NCBI GenBank assembly: GCA_902798615.1
Contig: CADBXL010000011.1
Span: forward strand, 62,001 to 126,000
Origin: an uncultured Bacteroidales bacterium
GTDB taxonomy: Bacteria > Bacteroidota > Bacteroidia > Bacteroidales > Bacteroidaceae
DNA: 64,000 nt
Direction of reading: 5' to 3'
Shown here: positions 36,066 through 44,218 of the stretch, piece after piece
How positions within the stretch are numbered: position 1 is the stretch's first letter
How the letters are laid out: the number at the start of each line of letters is the position of its first letter
The notes under the pieces: model-generated
What the model was told of the DNA's origin: nothing
The model's database searches: none
What the model saw: the letters and a program-made list of their open reading frames with translations, nothing else
Made by a program: the position numbers and the translations under genes

Positions 36066-37175
36066 ATGGCATTAATTGATGTTGTAAAATGCGAAATGAG
36101 CGATGGAGAGTTTGTTTATAAATTTCCATCAGATGATTTACGTATCGGTACTCAACTTGTCGTATATCCTTCCCAGACAGCTTTTTTTGTAAAAGGTGGA
36201 GAAATCTTTGATTCCTTTACCTCTGGTACTTATACGATTACTTCAGAGAATGTTCCTTTACTTAACAAAGTAATCAATATTCCATTTGGTAATGAATCCC
36301 CATTCAAAGCGGAAGTTTGGTTTGTCAATCAGATAAGCAAATTGGATATGCCTTGGGGAACACCACACCCAATTTTATTAGAAGATCCCAAATATAGGAT
36401 TATTGTACCTGTTCGCTCTAATGGTCAGTATGGTTTGAGAATAAAAGAACCACGTTTATTCCTAGAATCGTTGATTGGAAATATGTCTGTCTTTACGGCT
36501 GACAAAATCAACCAGTACTTCAAAGGTAGGCTAATTCAGGCTCTTAATTCTTTGTTGGCAAGGCAGATAGTCAAGAGTAATGTCTCTATTTTAGATATAA
36601 ATACGGATTTAATCCCTATGTCGGCAGAGTGTGAATCACAGCTTAACGATATTATGGGGAAGTATGGAATTGAGATAAAAGAGTTCTCGATTATGTCTAT
36701 AAATGTACCAGAGAACGATGATAGTGTTATCAAGCTTAAAGAAGCGAAAGCGATGATGGCAAGGCTTAATATCACAGGCAGAGATGTTTACCAAATGGAG
36801 CGTAGCTTTGATGTGTTAGAAAAAGCGGCAAGCAATGAAGGCGCAGGAGGTCAGATGATTGGAATGGGTGTAGGTTTGGGTGCTGGTGTTTCAGCAGGTA
36901 ACACAATGGCACAAGTGTCTTCTCAGATGATAAACACCAATCCAAATCCAACACCTCCCCCTTTGAATTTGGAAAAACAGTACTATATTCATATTGATGG
37001 TACTCAGATTGGAGGTCAAACTATTGCAAGTATGCAAAGTCTTATTCAACAAGGTAAGATTAGTGGAGAAACGCCTGTTTGGACTACAGGTATGGCTAAT
37101 TGGGTAAGACTTAAAGAAGTACCAGAACTTTGTACATTACTTTCCAATATTGTTCCACCACCAATGAATTTGTGA
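36066..37175 (+). CDS. SPFH-domain protein with C-terminal GYF_2 domain
   Basis: 369 residues. The N-terminal 280 residues match the 'virion core'/YdjI-like SPFH family (LRIGTQLVVYPSQTAFFVKGGEIFDSFTSGTYTITSENVPLL, then FKAEVWFVN and YGLRI). A Gly/Ala/Pro-rich linker follows (about 275-310). The C-terminus is a GYF_2-like module (YYIHIDGTQIGGQTIASMQSLIQQG and TPVWTTGMANW). SPFH proteins form membrane-associated oligomers. It is the first of three genes (membrane protein, zinc-ribbon protein) with 1-4 nt spacing or overlaps. Confidence 0.85.
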   Translation: MALIDVVKCEMSDGEFVYKFPSDDLRIGTQLVVYPSQTAFFVKGGEIFDSFTSGTYTITSENVPLLNKVINIPFGNESPFKAEVWFVNQISKLDMPWGTPHPILLEDPKYRIIVPVRSNGQYGLRIKEPRLFLESLIGNMSVFTADKINQYFKGRLIQALNSLLARQIVKSNVSILDINTDLIPMSAECESQLNDIMGKYGIEIKEFSIMSINVPENDDSVIKLKEAKAMMARLNITGRDVYQMERSFDVLEKAASNEGAGGQMIGMGVGLGAGVSAGNTMAQVSSQMINTNPNPTPPPLNLEKQYYIHIDGTQIGGQTIASMQSLIQQGKISGETPVWTTGMANWVRLKEVPELCTLLSNIVPPPMNL

Positions 37176-37176
37176 T

Positions 37177-37527
37177 ATGAAGAGATCTATTATTCTTACA
37201 ACCTTCATTTTCCTTGTTGTAAATGGGGTGTTGGGCTATATAATTACTGCATATCTATCAACCAACGTGTATATGAATAGTGTAGTAATACTATTAAGTG
37301 GAATTGTTCTTTTGACGCTATCATATATGCCATTAAAAGATGCTTTCAAGTATTCTCTATCCTATCTCTTTGGGCTGATTGGATTCGTAGAATATATTTT
37401 AGGCTTCTTTGCGCCGTCAGAGTTAAATGACAATTGGTTCGTTGTTTTGATTGTTGTTATTCTATTTCTTGAAATAATTCTTATATCATTGACTAATTTT
37501 GTTACACAAAAAAATAATCGAGTATGA
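37177..37527 (+). CDS. Small integral membrane protein
   Basis: 116 residues with about four membrane helices (residues 6-26, 31-49, 55-76 and 85-107) and very few charged residues. There are no known motifs. The stop overlaps the start of the zinc-ribbon gene by 4 nt. It is probably the membrane anchor of the three-gene unit. Low-GC codon use is similar to its neighbours. Confidence 0.65.
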   Translation: MKRSIILTTFIFLVVNGVLGYIITAYLSTNVYMNSVVILLSGIVLLTLSYMPLKDAFKYSLSYLFGLIGFVEYILGFFAPSELNDNWFVVLIVVILFLEIILISLTNFVTQKNNRV

Positions 37528-38630
37528 AAGCATTGACTTGTGAAATGTGTGGTAGCACAAACCTCGTAAAAGAGGGCGGTGTGTTTGTTTGCCAATCTTG
37601 TGGTACTAAGTATTCTGTAGAGGAAGCCAAAAAGATGATGGGGGAGGGTACCGTTGAAGTCAAAGGTACAGTAAAAGTGGACAAATCGGATGAACTGACG
37701 AATCTGATACAACTTGCAAATGATGCTATTGATAGTGTAAACGGTGTAGAGGCTTATTCTTATGCTAATCGTGTATTAGAAATCGCTCCTTCCAACGCAG
37801 AAGCATGGCTTATAAAAATGAAAGCATCTGGACTTTTGGCAACTCTTGGTGATATGAAGGTGGTAGATATAATTAATGCAGGAAAGAAAGCAATAGAATT
37901 TTCTGGCAAAAAGATGGAAAAGGAAGTATATGCCTTCTATCTTTATACGTGTCTAAATGACCTCCAGTTTTGTATGACCCAACTTCAGGATACACAAGCG
38001 ATAAAAGAAATTTTTGATGCAAATTGTCAGTTACATCCATTCAATGCATCAGAAAAGACTGTGCAATGTGATAGTATTCTTGATATAGTTTTGAACCAAA
38101 TTGATCTGATTGTATCTTTAAGAGCAGAAGTACCTAATAATTTTGTTAGCAATGATGGGGATATAACGCATTTAGTTGGAGAGGTTGCTAAACAATGGGT
38201 ATATTATACTAACGCGGTCAATGATCGTTTCAATGTTTATGGAATGAAAATCAATGATGAGACAGTTAATAAATATAGAATAATACTCGCTAATATCAAG
38301 GAAGGATTGCCAGAAGAAAAACATGACGTACCAGGAGAAGAGGCAATAGATAACCCTTCAAATGGTGCTTGTTATGTTGCTACTGCTGTTTATGGTTCTT
38401 ATGATTGTCCAGAGGTGTGGACTTTGAGAAGATTTAGGGATTACACTCTAGATAACACCTGGTATGGGCGTTTGTTCATAAAAGGGTATTATGCAACAAG
38501 TCCTTCACTTGTTCGATGTTTTGGGAAAACGAACTTGTTCAAATTATTGGGTAGGAGATTTCTTGATAGGTTTGTTATAAAATTGAATAACAAAGGTATT
38601 GAGAATACACCTTATAAAGACAAGTATTAA
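37524..38630 (+). CDS. Zinc-ribbon protein with CFI-box C-terminal domain
   Basis: 368 residues. The N-terminal TFIIB-type ribbon has two CxxC pairs (C7, C10 in CEMCGSTNL and C24, C27 in CQSCGTKYS). A helical, TPR-like middle follows (ANDAIDSVNGVEAYSYANRVLEIAPSNAEAWLIKM). The C-terminus (CYVATAVYGSYDCPEVWTLR, RRFRDYTLDNTWYGRLFIKGYY) is the short CFI-box-type domain often found at the end of zinc-ribbon or SPFH-linked proteins. Function is unknown; its co-occurrence with SPFH and GYF_2 proteins suggests a membrane-stress or scaffold role. Confidence 0.8.
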   Translation: MKALTCEMCGSTNLVKEGGVFVCQSCGTKYSVEEAKKMMGEGTVEVKGTVKVDKSDELTNLIQLANDAIDSVNGVEAYSYANRVLEIAPSNAEAWLIKMKASGLLATLGDMKVVDIINAGKKAIEFSGKKMEKEVYAFYLYTCLNDLQFCMTQLQDTQAIKEIFDANCQLHPFNASEKTVQCDSILDIVLNQIDLIVSLRAEVPNNFVSNDGDITHLVGEVAKQWVYYTNAVNDRFNVYGMKINDETVNKYRIILANIKEGLPEEKHDVPGEEAIDNPSNGACYVATAVYGSYDCPEVWTLRRFRDYTLDNTWYGRLFIKGYYATSPSLVRCFGKTNLFKLLGRRFLDRFVIKLNNKGIENTPYKDKY

Positions 38631-38640
38631 AGTAGATAGT

Positions 38641-38676
38641 AAAACCGCTTAAGGAATTATTCCTAAGCGGTTTTAT
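38641..38676 (+). terminator. Terminator of the SPFH operon
   Basis: AAACCGCTTAAGGAAT pairs with TTCCTAAGCGGTTTT around a short loop, followed by ATGTTTT. Confidence 0.88.
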
Positions 38677-38779
38677 GTTTTACGTTCTAATCAGATTTCT
38701 TCCTGCATCTATTCTGTAAGACAAATTGTAGATTGAAGATTCCCTAAATCAGGGAGTCGTCAAAAAATATTCTGTTCCC

Positions 38780-38810
38780 TTTGGGAAATAAGAAATATTT
38801 TGTATCTTTG
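38780..38810 (+). promoter_or_regulatory. Promoter of the orphan antitoxin gene
   Basis: TTTG at 38780-38783, a 19-nt spacer, TATCTTTG at 38803-38810, 26 nt before the ATG. Confidence 0.7.
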
Positions 38811-38835
38811 CACACGAATACAAATAGCTTCAATT

Positions 38836-39159
38836 ATGGAAATAGCTATAAACTCTCAACTTTACAAACAGGCTTCTGTCTATGCTCAACAGCAGGGACT
38901 GAGTTTGCCGTCTGTCATTGAGAATTTCCTCGTGCGTTTTATCGAACATAGTAGGGCTACTACAGAAGAGTCAGTTCCCGATGTCGTGTTTAGTTTGTTG
39001 GGGGCTAGTGAACCTGTGAAAGAAGATGACATAAATGCTCTTGAAGCCTTTCTACAGATACGAAAGATGGCGGAAAGTGCTCAACTGCCAGAGCTGACAC
39101 TTGACGAAATCAATGATGAAATCCGTTTGGCAAGGGAAGAAAGGAGGCTTCAGGAATGA
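38836..39159 (+). CDS. Antitoxin-like protein, toxin partner lost
   Basis: 107 residues from the ATG at 38836; an upstream in-frame start would lie inside the promoter. The N-terminal INSQLYKQASVYAQQQGLSLPSVIENFLVRFIE is a strand-helix-helix of the ribbon-helix-helix type found in DUF6364-like antitoxins. The C-terminal acidic helix (LDEINDEIRLAREERRLQE) would be the toxin-binding tail. No toxin gene follows; only a short remnant is seen directly after it. Confidence 0.7.
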   Translation: MEIAINSQLYKQASVYAQQQGLSLPSVIENFLVRFIEHSRATTEESVPDVVFSLLGASEPVKEDDINALEAFLQIRKMAESAQLPELTLDEINDEIRLAREERRLQE

Positions 39160-39184
39160 TATATGCCGTTATATATTTAATTAG
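39155..39184 (+). pseudogene. Possible PIN-toxin start cut off by a repeat
   Basis: Overlapping the antitoxin stop, ATG 39155 opens a frame reading MIYAVIYLIS, then running into the palindromic repeat. PIN-domain toxins in this lineage often start MIYAVIDTN, so the first six codons fit a toxin whose remainder has been lost. It is only a few residues long, so support is limited. Confidence 0.35.
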
Positions 39185-39212
39185 CGTGAATTCGATGAAT
39201 TCACGCTAATTT
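39181..39212 (+). terminator. Perfect palindrome acting as a terminator
   Basis: TTAGCGTGAATTC, GAT, GAATTCACGCTAA: a perfect 13-bp stem with a 3-nt loop, followed by TTTG. The stem word is a variant of the TAACGTGAGTTCGACGA repeat that occurs at 17669, 21111 and 34173. Confidence 0.7.
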
Positions 39213-39345
39213 GTATGTACCCAAAGTGGTTGGAATGAGAGGGGCAATAATGCAAATTCAGGGGCGGGAGAGCGTATGAAATACGTGGTTTTGTGTCATT
39301 ATTATATTAAAAAGTGTTGGATAAACAAAATATCATCATTATTTC

Positions 39346-39376
39346 TTGTTTTCTCGGGAAAAAAAGTGTATTTTTG
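39346..39376 (+). promoter_or_regulatory. Promoter of the UpxY-headed lipid operon
   Basis: TTG at 39346-39348, a 20-nt spacer and TATTTTTG at 39369-39376. It lies 80 nt before the UpxY start, so it defines a leader containing a CTGAC/GTCAG hairpin at 39387-39416. No other strong promoter is seen in the next 24 kb. Confidence 0.65.
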
Positions 39377-39455
39377 CGAAATATTTCTGACGACTACTGC
39401 TAATAAGCGATGTCAGATTTGTGACATACATCAAAACCTTGTAATCATTTCTGAT

Positions 39456-40157
39456 ATGTCGATACCTTCTGCCGCATTGGTTAATGGGCAGAAAATCTCC
39501 GTTTTAGGAGACAATTTACAGAAAAATGTAGCAGAAAATGCTACCATCCTCTACCAAAAGTCTTTTGAAGGGGTGTCCCCCAATTGTATCCGTACGTCAG
39601 ATGTAGGAAACAAGTGGTTTCTTATGCGTGCGGCGTATGGTCAGGAGAAGAAGGCAGAGGAGATTCTTATGCAGATGGAGGGAGTGGAGAGTGCGTATGT
39701 TCCGCAATGGTATAAGAAACGTAATATTGCAGGGAAGACAAAGAATGTCCTTGTAAGTATTATCCCGAATAATCTGTTTGTGCGTAGTAAGGAAGGTGTG
39801 CTTGCCAAGTTGGTAGGCAGAGAACCGCTTTCTTTCCTTCATTTCAGCTATCAGCCACACAAGGATGAGTTTGGCAGACCTATCGGAACAGGTCGTACCC
39901 CTGTTGTGATTCCTGACAGGCAGATGGATTCTTTTAGAAGATGGGTGGATGCTGATGCCGAAGATAAGATTTTCAGGCAGACATCATTCATCTTCAAGGA
40001 AAATGATTTAGTAAGAGTTACCGAAGGCGTGTTTGAAGGACTTGTAGGGCATATCGTCCGTCTCAAGGGACAGACGCGCGTTGGTGTGAATATTGACGGA
40101 ATAGGTTTTATCTCTACAGCCTATATTCCGAAGAATTGTTTGGAGAAGATCGATTAA
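39456..40157 (+). CDS. UpxY-family (NusG-like) transcription antiterminator
   Basis: 233 residues from the ATG at 39456; the longer in-frame extension would begin upstream of the promoter. The NGN domain begins WFLMRAAYGQEKKAEEIL and contains AYVPQWYKKRNIAGKTKNVLVSIIPNNLFVRS. A KOW-like C-terminal module follows (FKENDLVRVTEGVFEGLVGHIVRLKGQTRVGVNIDGIGF). UpxY proteins act on the 5' leader of their own operon to suppress premature termination, best known from capsule loci. Here it heads a lipid/pigment-type operon rich in hairpin-forming repeats. A typical partner UpxZ is not seen. Confidence 0.85.
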   Translation: MSIPSAALVNGQKISVLGDNLQKNVAENATILYQKSFEGVSPNCIRTSDVGNKWFLMRAAYGQEKKAEEILMQMEGVESAYVPQWYKKRNIAGKTKNVLVSIIPNNLFVRSKEGVLAKLVGREPLSFLHFSYQPHKDEFGRPIGTGRTPVVIPDRQMDSFRRWVDADAEDKIFRQTSFIFKENDLVRVTEGVFEGLVGHIVRLKGQTRVGVNIDGIGFISTAYIPKNCLEKID

Positions 40158-40172
40158 AGAGCGGCCCCTAAC

Positions 40173-40309
40173 GGCCCCTCACCCGTCCTACGGACACCCT
40201 CTCCCCAAGGGGCGAGGGAAAAGTTAGTAAAAATTCCACATAAGCGAATAAATGTAATATCCCCCTCGCCCCTTGGGGAGAGGATGCCCGCAGGGCAGGT
40301 GAGGGGCTG
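40173..40309. repeat. Palindromic element, type C (upxY-fabG)
   Basis: The left arm GGCCCCTCACCCGTCC...CCCCAAGGGGCGAGGG pairs with the right arm CCCTCGCCCCTTGGGG...GGCAGGTGAGGGGC. It ends 15 nt before the fabG start. A close variant of the type B element at 41059. Confidence 0.9.
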
Positions 40310-40324
40310 TTTTTAGATTTGTAT

Positions 40325-41053
40325 ATGAAATATGCACTTGTAACAGGTGGATCAAGAGGTCTGGGCAGGGCTGTATGTCTTGCCGTGGCTGAGATGGAGA
40401 TTCCTGTGATAATAAACTATCAGAGTAATAAAGAGGCTGCCGAGGCTGTAAAGGCTGACATAGAGGCTGCTGGCGGTAAGGCTGAACTTATGCAGTTTGA
40501 TGTGGCTGACAAGTCTCAGGTAGATGCTGCTATAGATAACTGGGAATCTGCTCATCCAGATGACTATATCGCCTATCTCGTGAATAATGCTGGTATCAGA
40601 AAAGATAATCTCATGTTTATGATGCCAGAGGCAGATTGGCATGCTGTCCTGAATGTTACGCTCAACGGTTTCTATAATGTAACAAGTCATCTTCTTCCAA
40701 AGATGATGATGCGTAAGCATGGTGGTAAGATTGTCAATATGGCCTCTCTCTCAGGATTGAAGGGAATGCCCGGTCAGGTGAACTATAGTGCAGCAAAGGC
40801 TGCTTTGATAGGTGCAACAAAGGCTCTTGCACAGGAGACGGCTGCAAGAAACGTGACCGTTAATGCCGTTGCTCCCGGTTTCATCGAGACAGATATGACA
40901 AAGGATCTTCCACAGGATGAGTTGAAGAAACTCGTTCCTATGAACAGGTTCGGCAAACCAGAGGAGGTTGCCGCCCTTGTGAAGTTCCTTCTCTCTGATG
41001 CGTCTTCGTATATCACAGGTGAGTGTATTTCGATAAATGGAGGATTGTTGTAA
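40325..41053 (+). CDS. 3-oxoacyl-ACP reductase (FabG-like)
   Basis: 242 residues from the ATG at 40325. Short-chain dehydrogenase/reductase: cofactor motif TGGSRGLG, NNAGIRKDN, catalytic Ser in MASLSGLKG, and YSAAK (Tyr-x-x-x-Lys). It reduces the beta-keto group made by the ketosynthases of this operon with NAD(P)H. It ends SSYITGECISINGGLL, as FabG proteins do. Start chosen over a TTG two codons upstream. Confidence 0.93.
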   Translation: MKYALVTGGSRGLGRAVCLAVAEMEIPVIINYQSNKEAAEAVKADIEAAGGKAELMQFDVADKSQVDAAIDNWESAHPDDYIAYLVNNAGIRKDNLMFMMPEADWHAVLNVTLNGFYNVTSHLLPKMMMRKHGGKIVNMASLSGLKGMPGQVNYSAAKAALIGATKALAQETAARNVTVNAVAPGFIETDMTKDLPQDELKKLVPMNRFGKPEEVAALVKFLLSDASSYITGECISINGGLL

Positions 41054-41058
41054 ACAAC

Positions 41059-41209
41059 GACCCCTTTCCTGCCCTGCGGGCATCCTTTCCCCGTTGAGGG
41101 GCAAGGAAGAAGTTAGTATTTTCAAATCATTGGTATAATCGTGAACAAGTGTAACCTCCTCCTTGCCCCTCTACGGGGAAAGGATGCCCATAGGGCAGGA
41201 TAGGGGTCG
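41059..41209. repeat. Palindromic element, type B (fabG-ketosynthase)
   Basis: CGACCCCTTTCCTGCCC...GGGGCAAGG pairs with CCTTGCCCC...GGGCAGGATAGGGGTCG. It ends 9 nt before the ketosynthase ATG. Its right arm is the one found in the chimeric element before nqrF. Confidence 0.9.
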
Positions 41210-41218
41210 GTTTTTGTT

Positions 41219-42442
41219 ATGAACAGAAGAGTCGTAATCACAGGTATGGGCATTTGGTCGTGCCTGGGTACTACAGTAGAAGAAGTGACGAACTCCCTCT
41301 ATGAGGGAAAGTCAGGTATCGGACTTGAGAAAGAGCGTCTGGAATATGGCTATCAGTCATGTCTGACCGGTATTGTTGAGCAGCCAAAGCTCAAGGGACT
41401 TATCGACCGCCACATGCGCAGAGGCTTTTCTGAGGAGGCAGAATATGCATATATGGCTTCCCGTCAGGCTTTTGAGATGGCAGAGATAAGCGATGAGTAT
41501 CTGTTGCAGAATGAGGTTGGCTGTATCTTTGGTAATGACTCTTCGGCAAAGCCTGTTATTGAGTCGGCAAAGATAATGGAAGAGAAACGCGATACAGAGC
41601 TTCTCGGTCAGAACTTCATCTTCCAGGCAATGAACTCAACCGTAAATATGAATATGAGTACGGTGTTCCATTTGAGAGGCGTGAACTTTAGCGTTAGTGC
41701 TGCCTGTGCAAGTGGCAGTCACTCTATAGGTCTTGCATATATGCTCATAAAGCAAGGACTTCAGAATACGGTTCTCTGTGGTGGCGCTCAAGAAGTAAAC
41801 TATTATTCTATGGCCTCTTTCGATGCCCTTGGTGCTTTCTCAAAGCGTATGGATGAGCCAACGAAAGCTTCACGTCCTTTTGAGCGTGACCGCGACGGAT
41901 TGATTCCAAGTGGTGGAGCAGCCGCTCTTGTACTTGAGGATTACGACCATGCGGTGGCTCGTGGTGCTAAGATAATCGCAGAGGTTGTGGGTTATGGCTT
42001 CTCTTCAAACGGAACGGCAGTTATCAGTCAGCCAAGTGATGAGGGTAGCGTTATTGCTATGTCACGTGCCTTGAAAGATGCTGGTGTTGATGTGAAGGAT
42101 GTTGACTATATCAACGCCCATGCTACAAGTACCCGTCAGGGAGATATGTATGAGGCTATTGCTTTGGATCGTATGTTCCACGGACAACATGCCCTTATAA
42201 GTTCTACGAAGGGAATGACGGGTCATGAGTGCTGGATGGCAGGTGCTTCTGAGATTGTCTATTCTGCTATAATGATGCAGAATAATTTCGTTGCTCCTAA
42301 TATCAATTTCGAGAATCCTGACGAACATTCAGCAAAACTTAATATCGCGTCTAAGACTGTTGATACCGAGGTAAATGTTGTTCTCAGCAACTCTTTCGGT
42401 TTTGGTGGAACTAATAGTGCGCTTGTGATTAAGAAAATATAA
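41219..42442 (+). CDS. Beta-ketoacyl-ACP synthase, FabF type
   Basis: 407 residues. Complete thiolase-fold ketosynthase with the Cys-His-His triad: C163 in VSAACASGSHS, His in NAHATSTRQGD and His in TGHECWMAGA. NSFGFGGTNSALV closes the protein. It condenses acyl chains with malonyl-ACP. First of three ketosynthase genes in the operon and the only one without a C-terminal extension. The reading frame begins 9 nt after the palindromic element. Confidence 0.94.
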   Translation: MNRRVVITGMGIWSCLGTTVEEVTNSLYEGKSGIGLEKERLEYGYQSCLTGIVEQPKLKGLIDRHMRRGFSEEAEYAYMASRQAFEMAEISDEYLLQNEVGCIFGNDSSAKPVIESAKIMEEKRDTELLGQNFIFQAMNSTVNMNMSTVFHLRGVNFSVSAACASGSHSIGLAYMLIKQGLQNTVLCGGAQEVNYYSMASFDALGAFSKRMDEPTKASRPFERDRDGLIPSGGAAALVLEDYDHAVARGAKIIAEVVGYGFSSNGTAVISQPSDEGSVIAMSRALKDAGVDVKDVDYINAHATSTRQGDMYEAIALDRMFHGQHALISSTKGMTGHECWMAGASEIVYSAIMMQNNFVAPNINFENPDEHSAKLNIASKTVDTEVNVVLSNSFGFGGTNSALVIKKI

Positions 42443-42446
42443 AAAA

Positions 42447-42481
42447 GGCCTCTCCCCCTGCCATCTTCTGTGGTTAGGGAA
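42447..42481. repeat. Half of a type A palindromic element
   Basis: GGCCTCTCCCCCTGCC then decayed sequence (ATCTTCTGTGGTTAGGGA). The right arm is missing. It lies directly after the ketosynthase stop. Confidence 0.7.
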
Positions 42482-42527
42482 CTTGGATGAAATTGTTCTA
42501 TTATTTGCAAAATTAATAATATTGACT

Positions 42528-43043
42528 ATGAAAAAAGTGTTTTTGTCATTGATCACTTTGCTGTATAGTTTTACGGCAATGGCTTTGACACTTAATTTCG
42601 GAAGTCTTGAATGCTTGAAGGGACAGAAGAATATTGTAGTTTCATTGGATCTAACCAATACTACTTACATGTCAAACTATACAGTTGAGGAATTTCTCAA
42701 TAAGGCTCCTCGCTCAAAGAATTGGAAGGAGGGTTCTATCCGCCAGTTTGTAACGGAGTTTAATGAAAAAACAAATAAGATAGGTTTGAAAGTCGTAGAT
42801 GAAGGCGAGACAGAATATGAGTTGCAGATTGTTCCTGGCAATATAAATTCGGCAGGAGAGTTTGTCAAGGTTGAGGTAAATGTCTTAAAGAAAAGTACAA
42901 AAGAACTGATGGCTTCTATGACACTTGACACGGATGATGGTGATAAGAACGATGAAATCGCATTCCGTGATACAATGGGTGAACTGGGAGAGCGCTTGGG
43001 AAGTTTTTTCAATTTAAAACTGAAGAAAATAAATAACAAATAA
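42528..43043 (+). CDS. Small exported protein, member 1 of a tandem trio
   Basis: 171 residues from the ATG at 42528, with signal peptide MKKVFLSLITLLYSFTAMA. The mature part shares a pattern with the two genes after it: GSLECLKGQKNI, a strand, YTVEEFLN...W, then a C-terminal FRDTMGELGERLGSFFNLKLKK. No known family. The homologous parts place it in a lineage-specific exported family, inserted between the ketosynthase and the methyltransferase. Confidence 0.7.
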   Translation: MKKVFLSLITLLYSFTAMALTLNFGSLECLKGQKNIVVSLDLTNTTYMSNYTVEEFLNKAPRSKNWKEGSIRQFVTEFNEKTNKIGLKVVDEGETEYELQIVPGNINSAGEFVKVEVNVLKKSTKELMASMTLDTDDGDKNDEIAFRDTMGELGERLGSFFNLKLKKINNK

Positions 43044-43065
43044 GGTACTTTTAATTAATCTAAAA

Positions 43066-43626
43066 ATGAAGAAGTTTTTGTTTTTGATGGTAACATTGTT
43101 TTCTGCAATAACAATGTCAGCTAAGGATGATGTGACGGTAAAGAGTGGTTCTCTCGCAGAGGTAAAGGCTGCTGGTAATTCTTTTGTGTTTATTGTCTGG
43201 GATTATTCATCTGCTACTTTGGAAGGTCAGAATGTTGATGCTTTTCTAAAGGCTAAAGGCGCAGATTGGGTAGCAGGCTATCCACAGGAACTTGCAGAAG
43301 CAGAAGCCGAGTTTGCGAGAGCTCTTGGTAAGAGCAAATATGTTAATGTGACAACTGAGAAAGATCAGGCTCAGTATATCATTACTATTAAGGTTAAGGA
43401 TTTCAACTATGGTAATACCGCCGTCGCTGTGTGGGTAGGCATGGGTGCTGGTGATGCTCATCTTAACGGTTCTGTAGAAATTACCAAGAATGGCAGTAAG
43501 GATGCTATCGCTGTGCTTGATGCAGATGGTGTTCCTGGTGGTGGATTTGGTAATGAGGCCCGTCGTAGAGATGCATACGAGGAACTTGGTGAGTGTTTAG
43601 TGAAGCTTATCAAGAAAGCGAAATAA
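43066..43626 (+). CDS. Small exported protein, member 2 of a tandem trio
   Basis: 186 residues with signal peptide MKKFLFLMVTLFSAITMSA. The pattern GSLAEVKAAGNSFVFIVWDYS, FLKAKGADW and C-terminal RRRDAYEELGECLVKLIKKAK aligns with the members before and after. A Gly-rich middle (VWVGMGAGDAHLNGSVEI) is unique to it. Function is unknown; it is likely periplasmic or outer-membrane associated. It begins 22 nt after the previous gene. Confidence 0.72.
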   Translation: MKKFLFLMVTLFSAITMSAKDDVTVKSGSLAEVKAAGNSFVFIVWDYSSATLEGQNVDAFLKAKGADWVAGYPQELAEAEAEFARALGKSKYVNVTTEKDQAQYIITIKVKDFNYGNTAVAVWVGMGAGDAHLNGSVEITKNGSKDAIAVLDADGVPGGGFGNEARRRDAYEELGECLVKLIKKAK

Positions 43627-43687
43627 GATATAATACTAATGGCTAAAGTCTAAAGTTTAAAGATTCTTACCTTTTGATAATAAAAAT

Positions 43688-44182
43688 ATGAAAAGAATAT
43701 TATTTGTTATTGTAGCATATCTGTCTCTTTGCAGCTTCATGCCTTTTGATCCTGAGGTTGCTGCAGGCTCTTTTGAGGCTTTGAACGGTAAGTCTGCTAA
43801 TCTGGAGATCGTTTTCGACAAGATTCATGGCAGAACGGAAGCTGAATTTGCCGAGTATGAGAAGGACTGGAAGGTAGATAAGCCAGAAGTAGAGAACTTG
43901 ACTCTTATTGAGGCAAATAAGGCTTTGAAAGGTACGTGTCGCCTAAGCGATGGCAAGGATGAGGATTTGACCGTAAGGATTGTGGTGAAATCTATTAGCG
44001 TAAAGGGCGATTATAATTTTTACATAGTTCTTCTTGATAAGGACAAGAAAGAATTAGGAACTATTTCAAACTTATTTGGCAAAGGTGGCATGTTCGGCAC
44101 AAAGTTGAATCTTATCAAGGATGGTGCCAAGAGCACAGGCAAGAGAGCCGGCACTCTGCTGAAGAAATATATGAATATGTAA
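43688..44182 (+). CDS. Small exported protein, member 3 of a tandem trio
   Basis: 164 residues; the N-terminus (MKRILFVIVAYLSLCSFMPFD) is a signal peptide, possibly without a clear cleavage site. The pattern GSFEALNGKSANLEIVFDKI, FAEYEKDW and C-terminal KSTGKRAGTLLKKYMNM matches the previous two. Divergence among the three is high, so duplication is old. It is preceded by a short AAAGTCTAAAGTTTAAAG repeat. Confidence 0.7.
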   Translation: MKRILFVIVAYLSLCSFMPFDPEVAAGSFEALNGKSANLEIVFDKIHGRTEAEFAEYEKDWKVDKPEVENLTLIEANKALKGTCRLSDGKDEDLTVRIVVKSISVKGDYNFYIVLLDKDKKELGTISNLFGKGGMFGTKLNLIKDGAKSTGKRAGTLLKKYMNM

Positions 44183-44218
44183 TTCCCATTTCCACAAGGG
44201 AGAATTTGTATAGACACA

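Noticed and set aside
39276-39455. A 60-residue N-terminal extension of the UpxY frame
   Set aside because: It begins upstream of the -7 box at 39369, so it would not be transcribed from that promoter, and the amino acids do not look like a domain.
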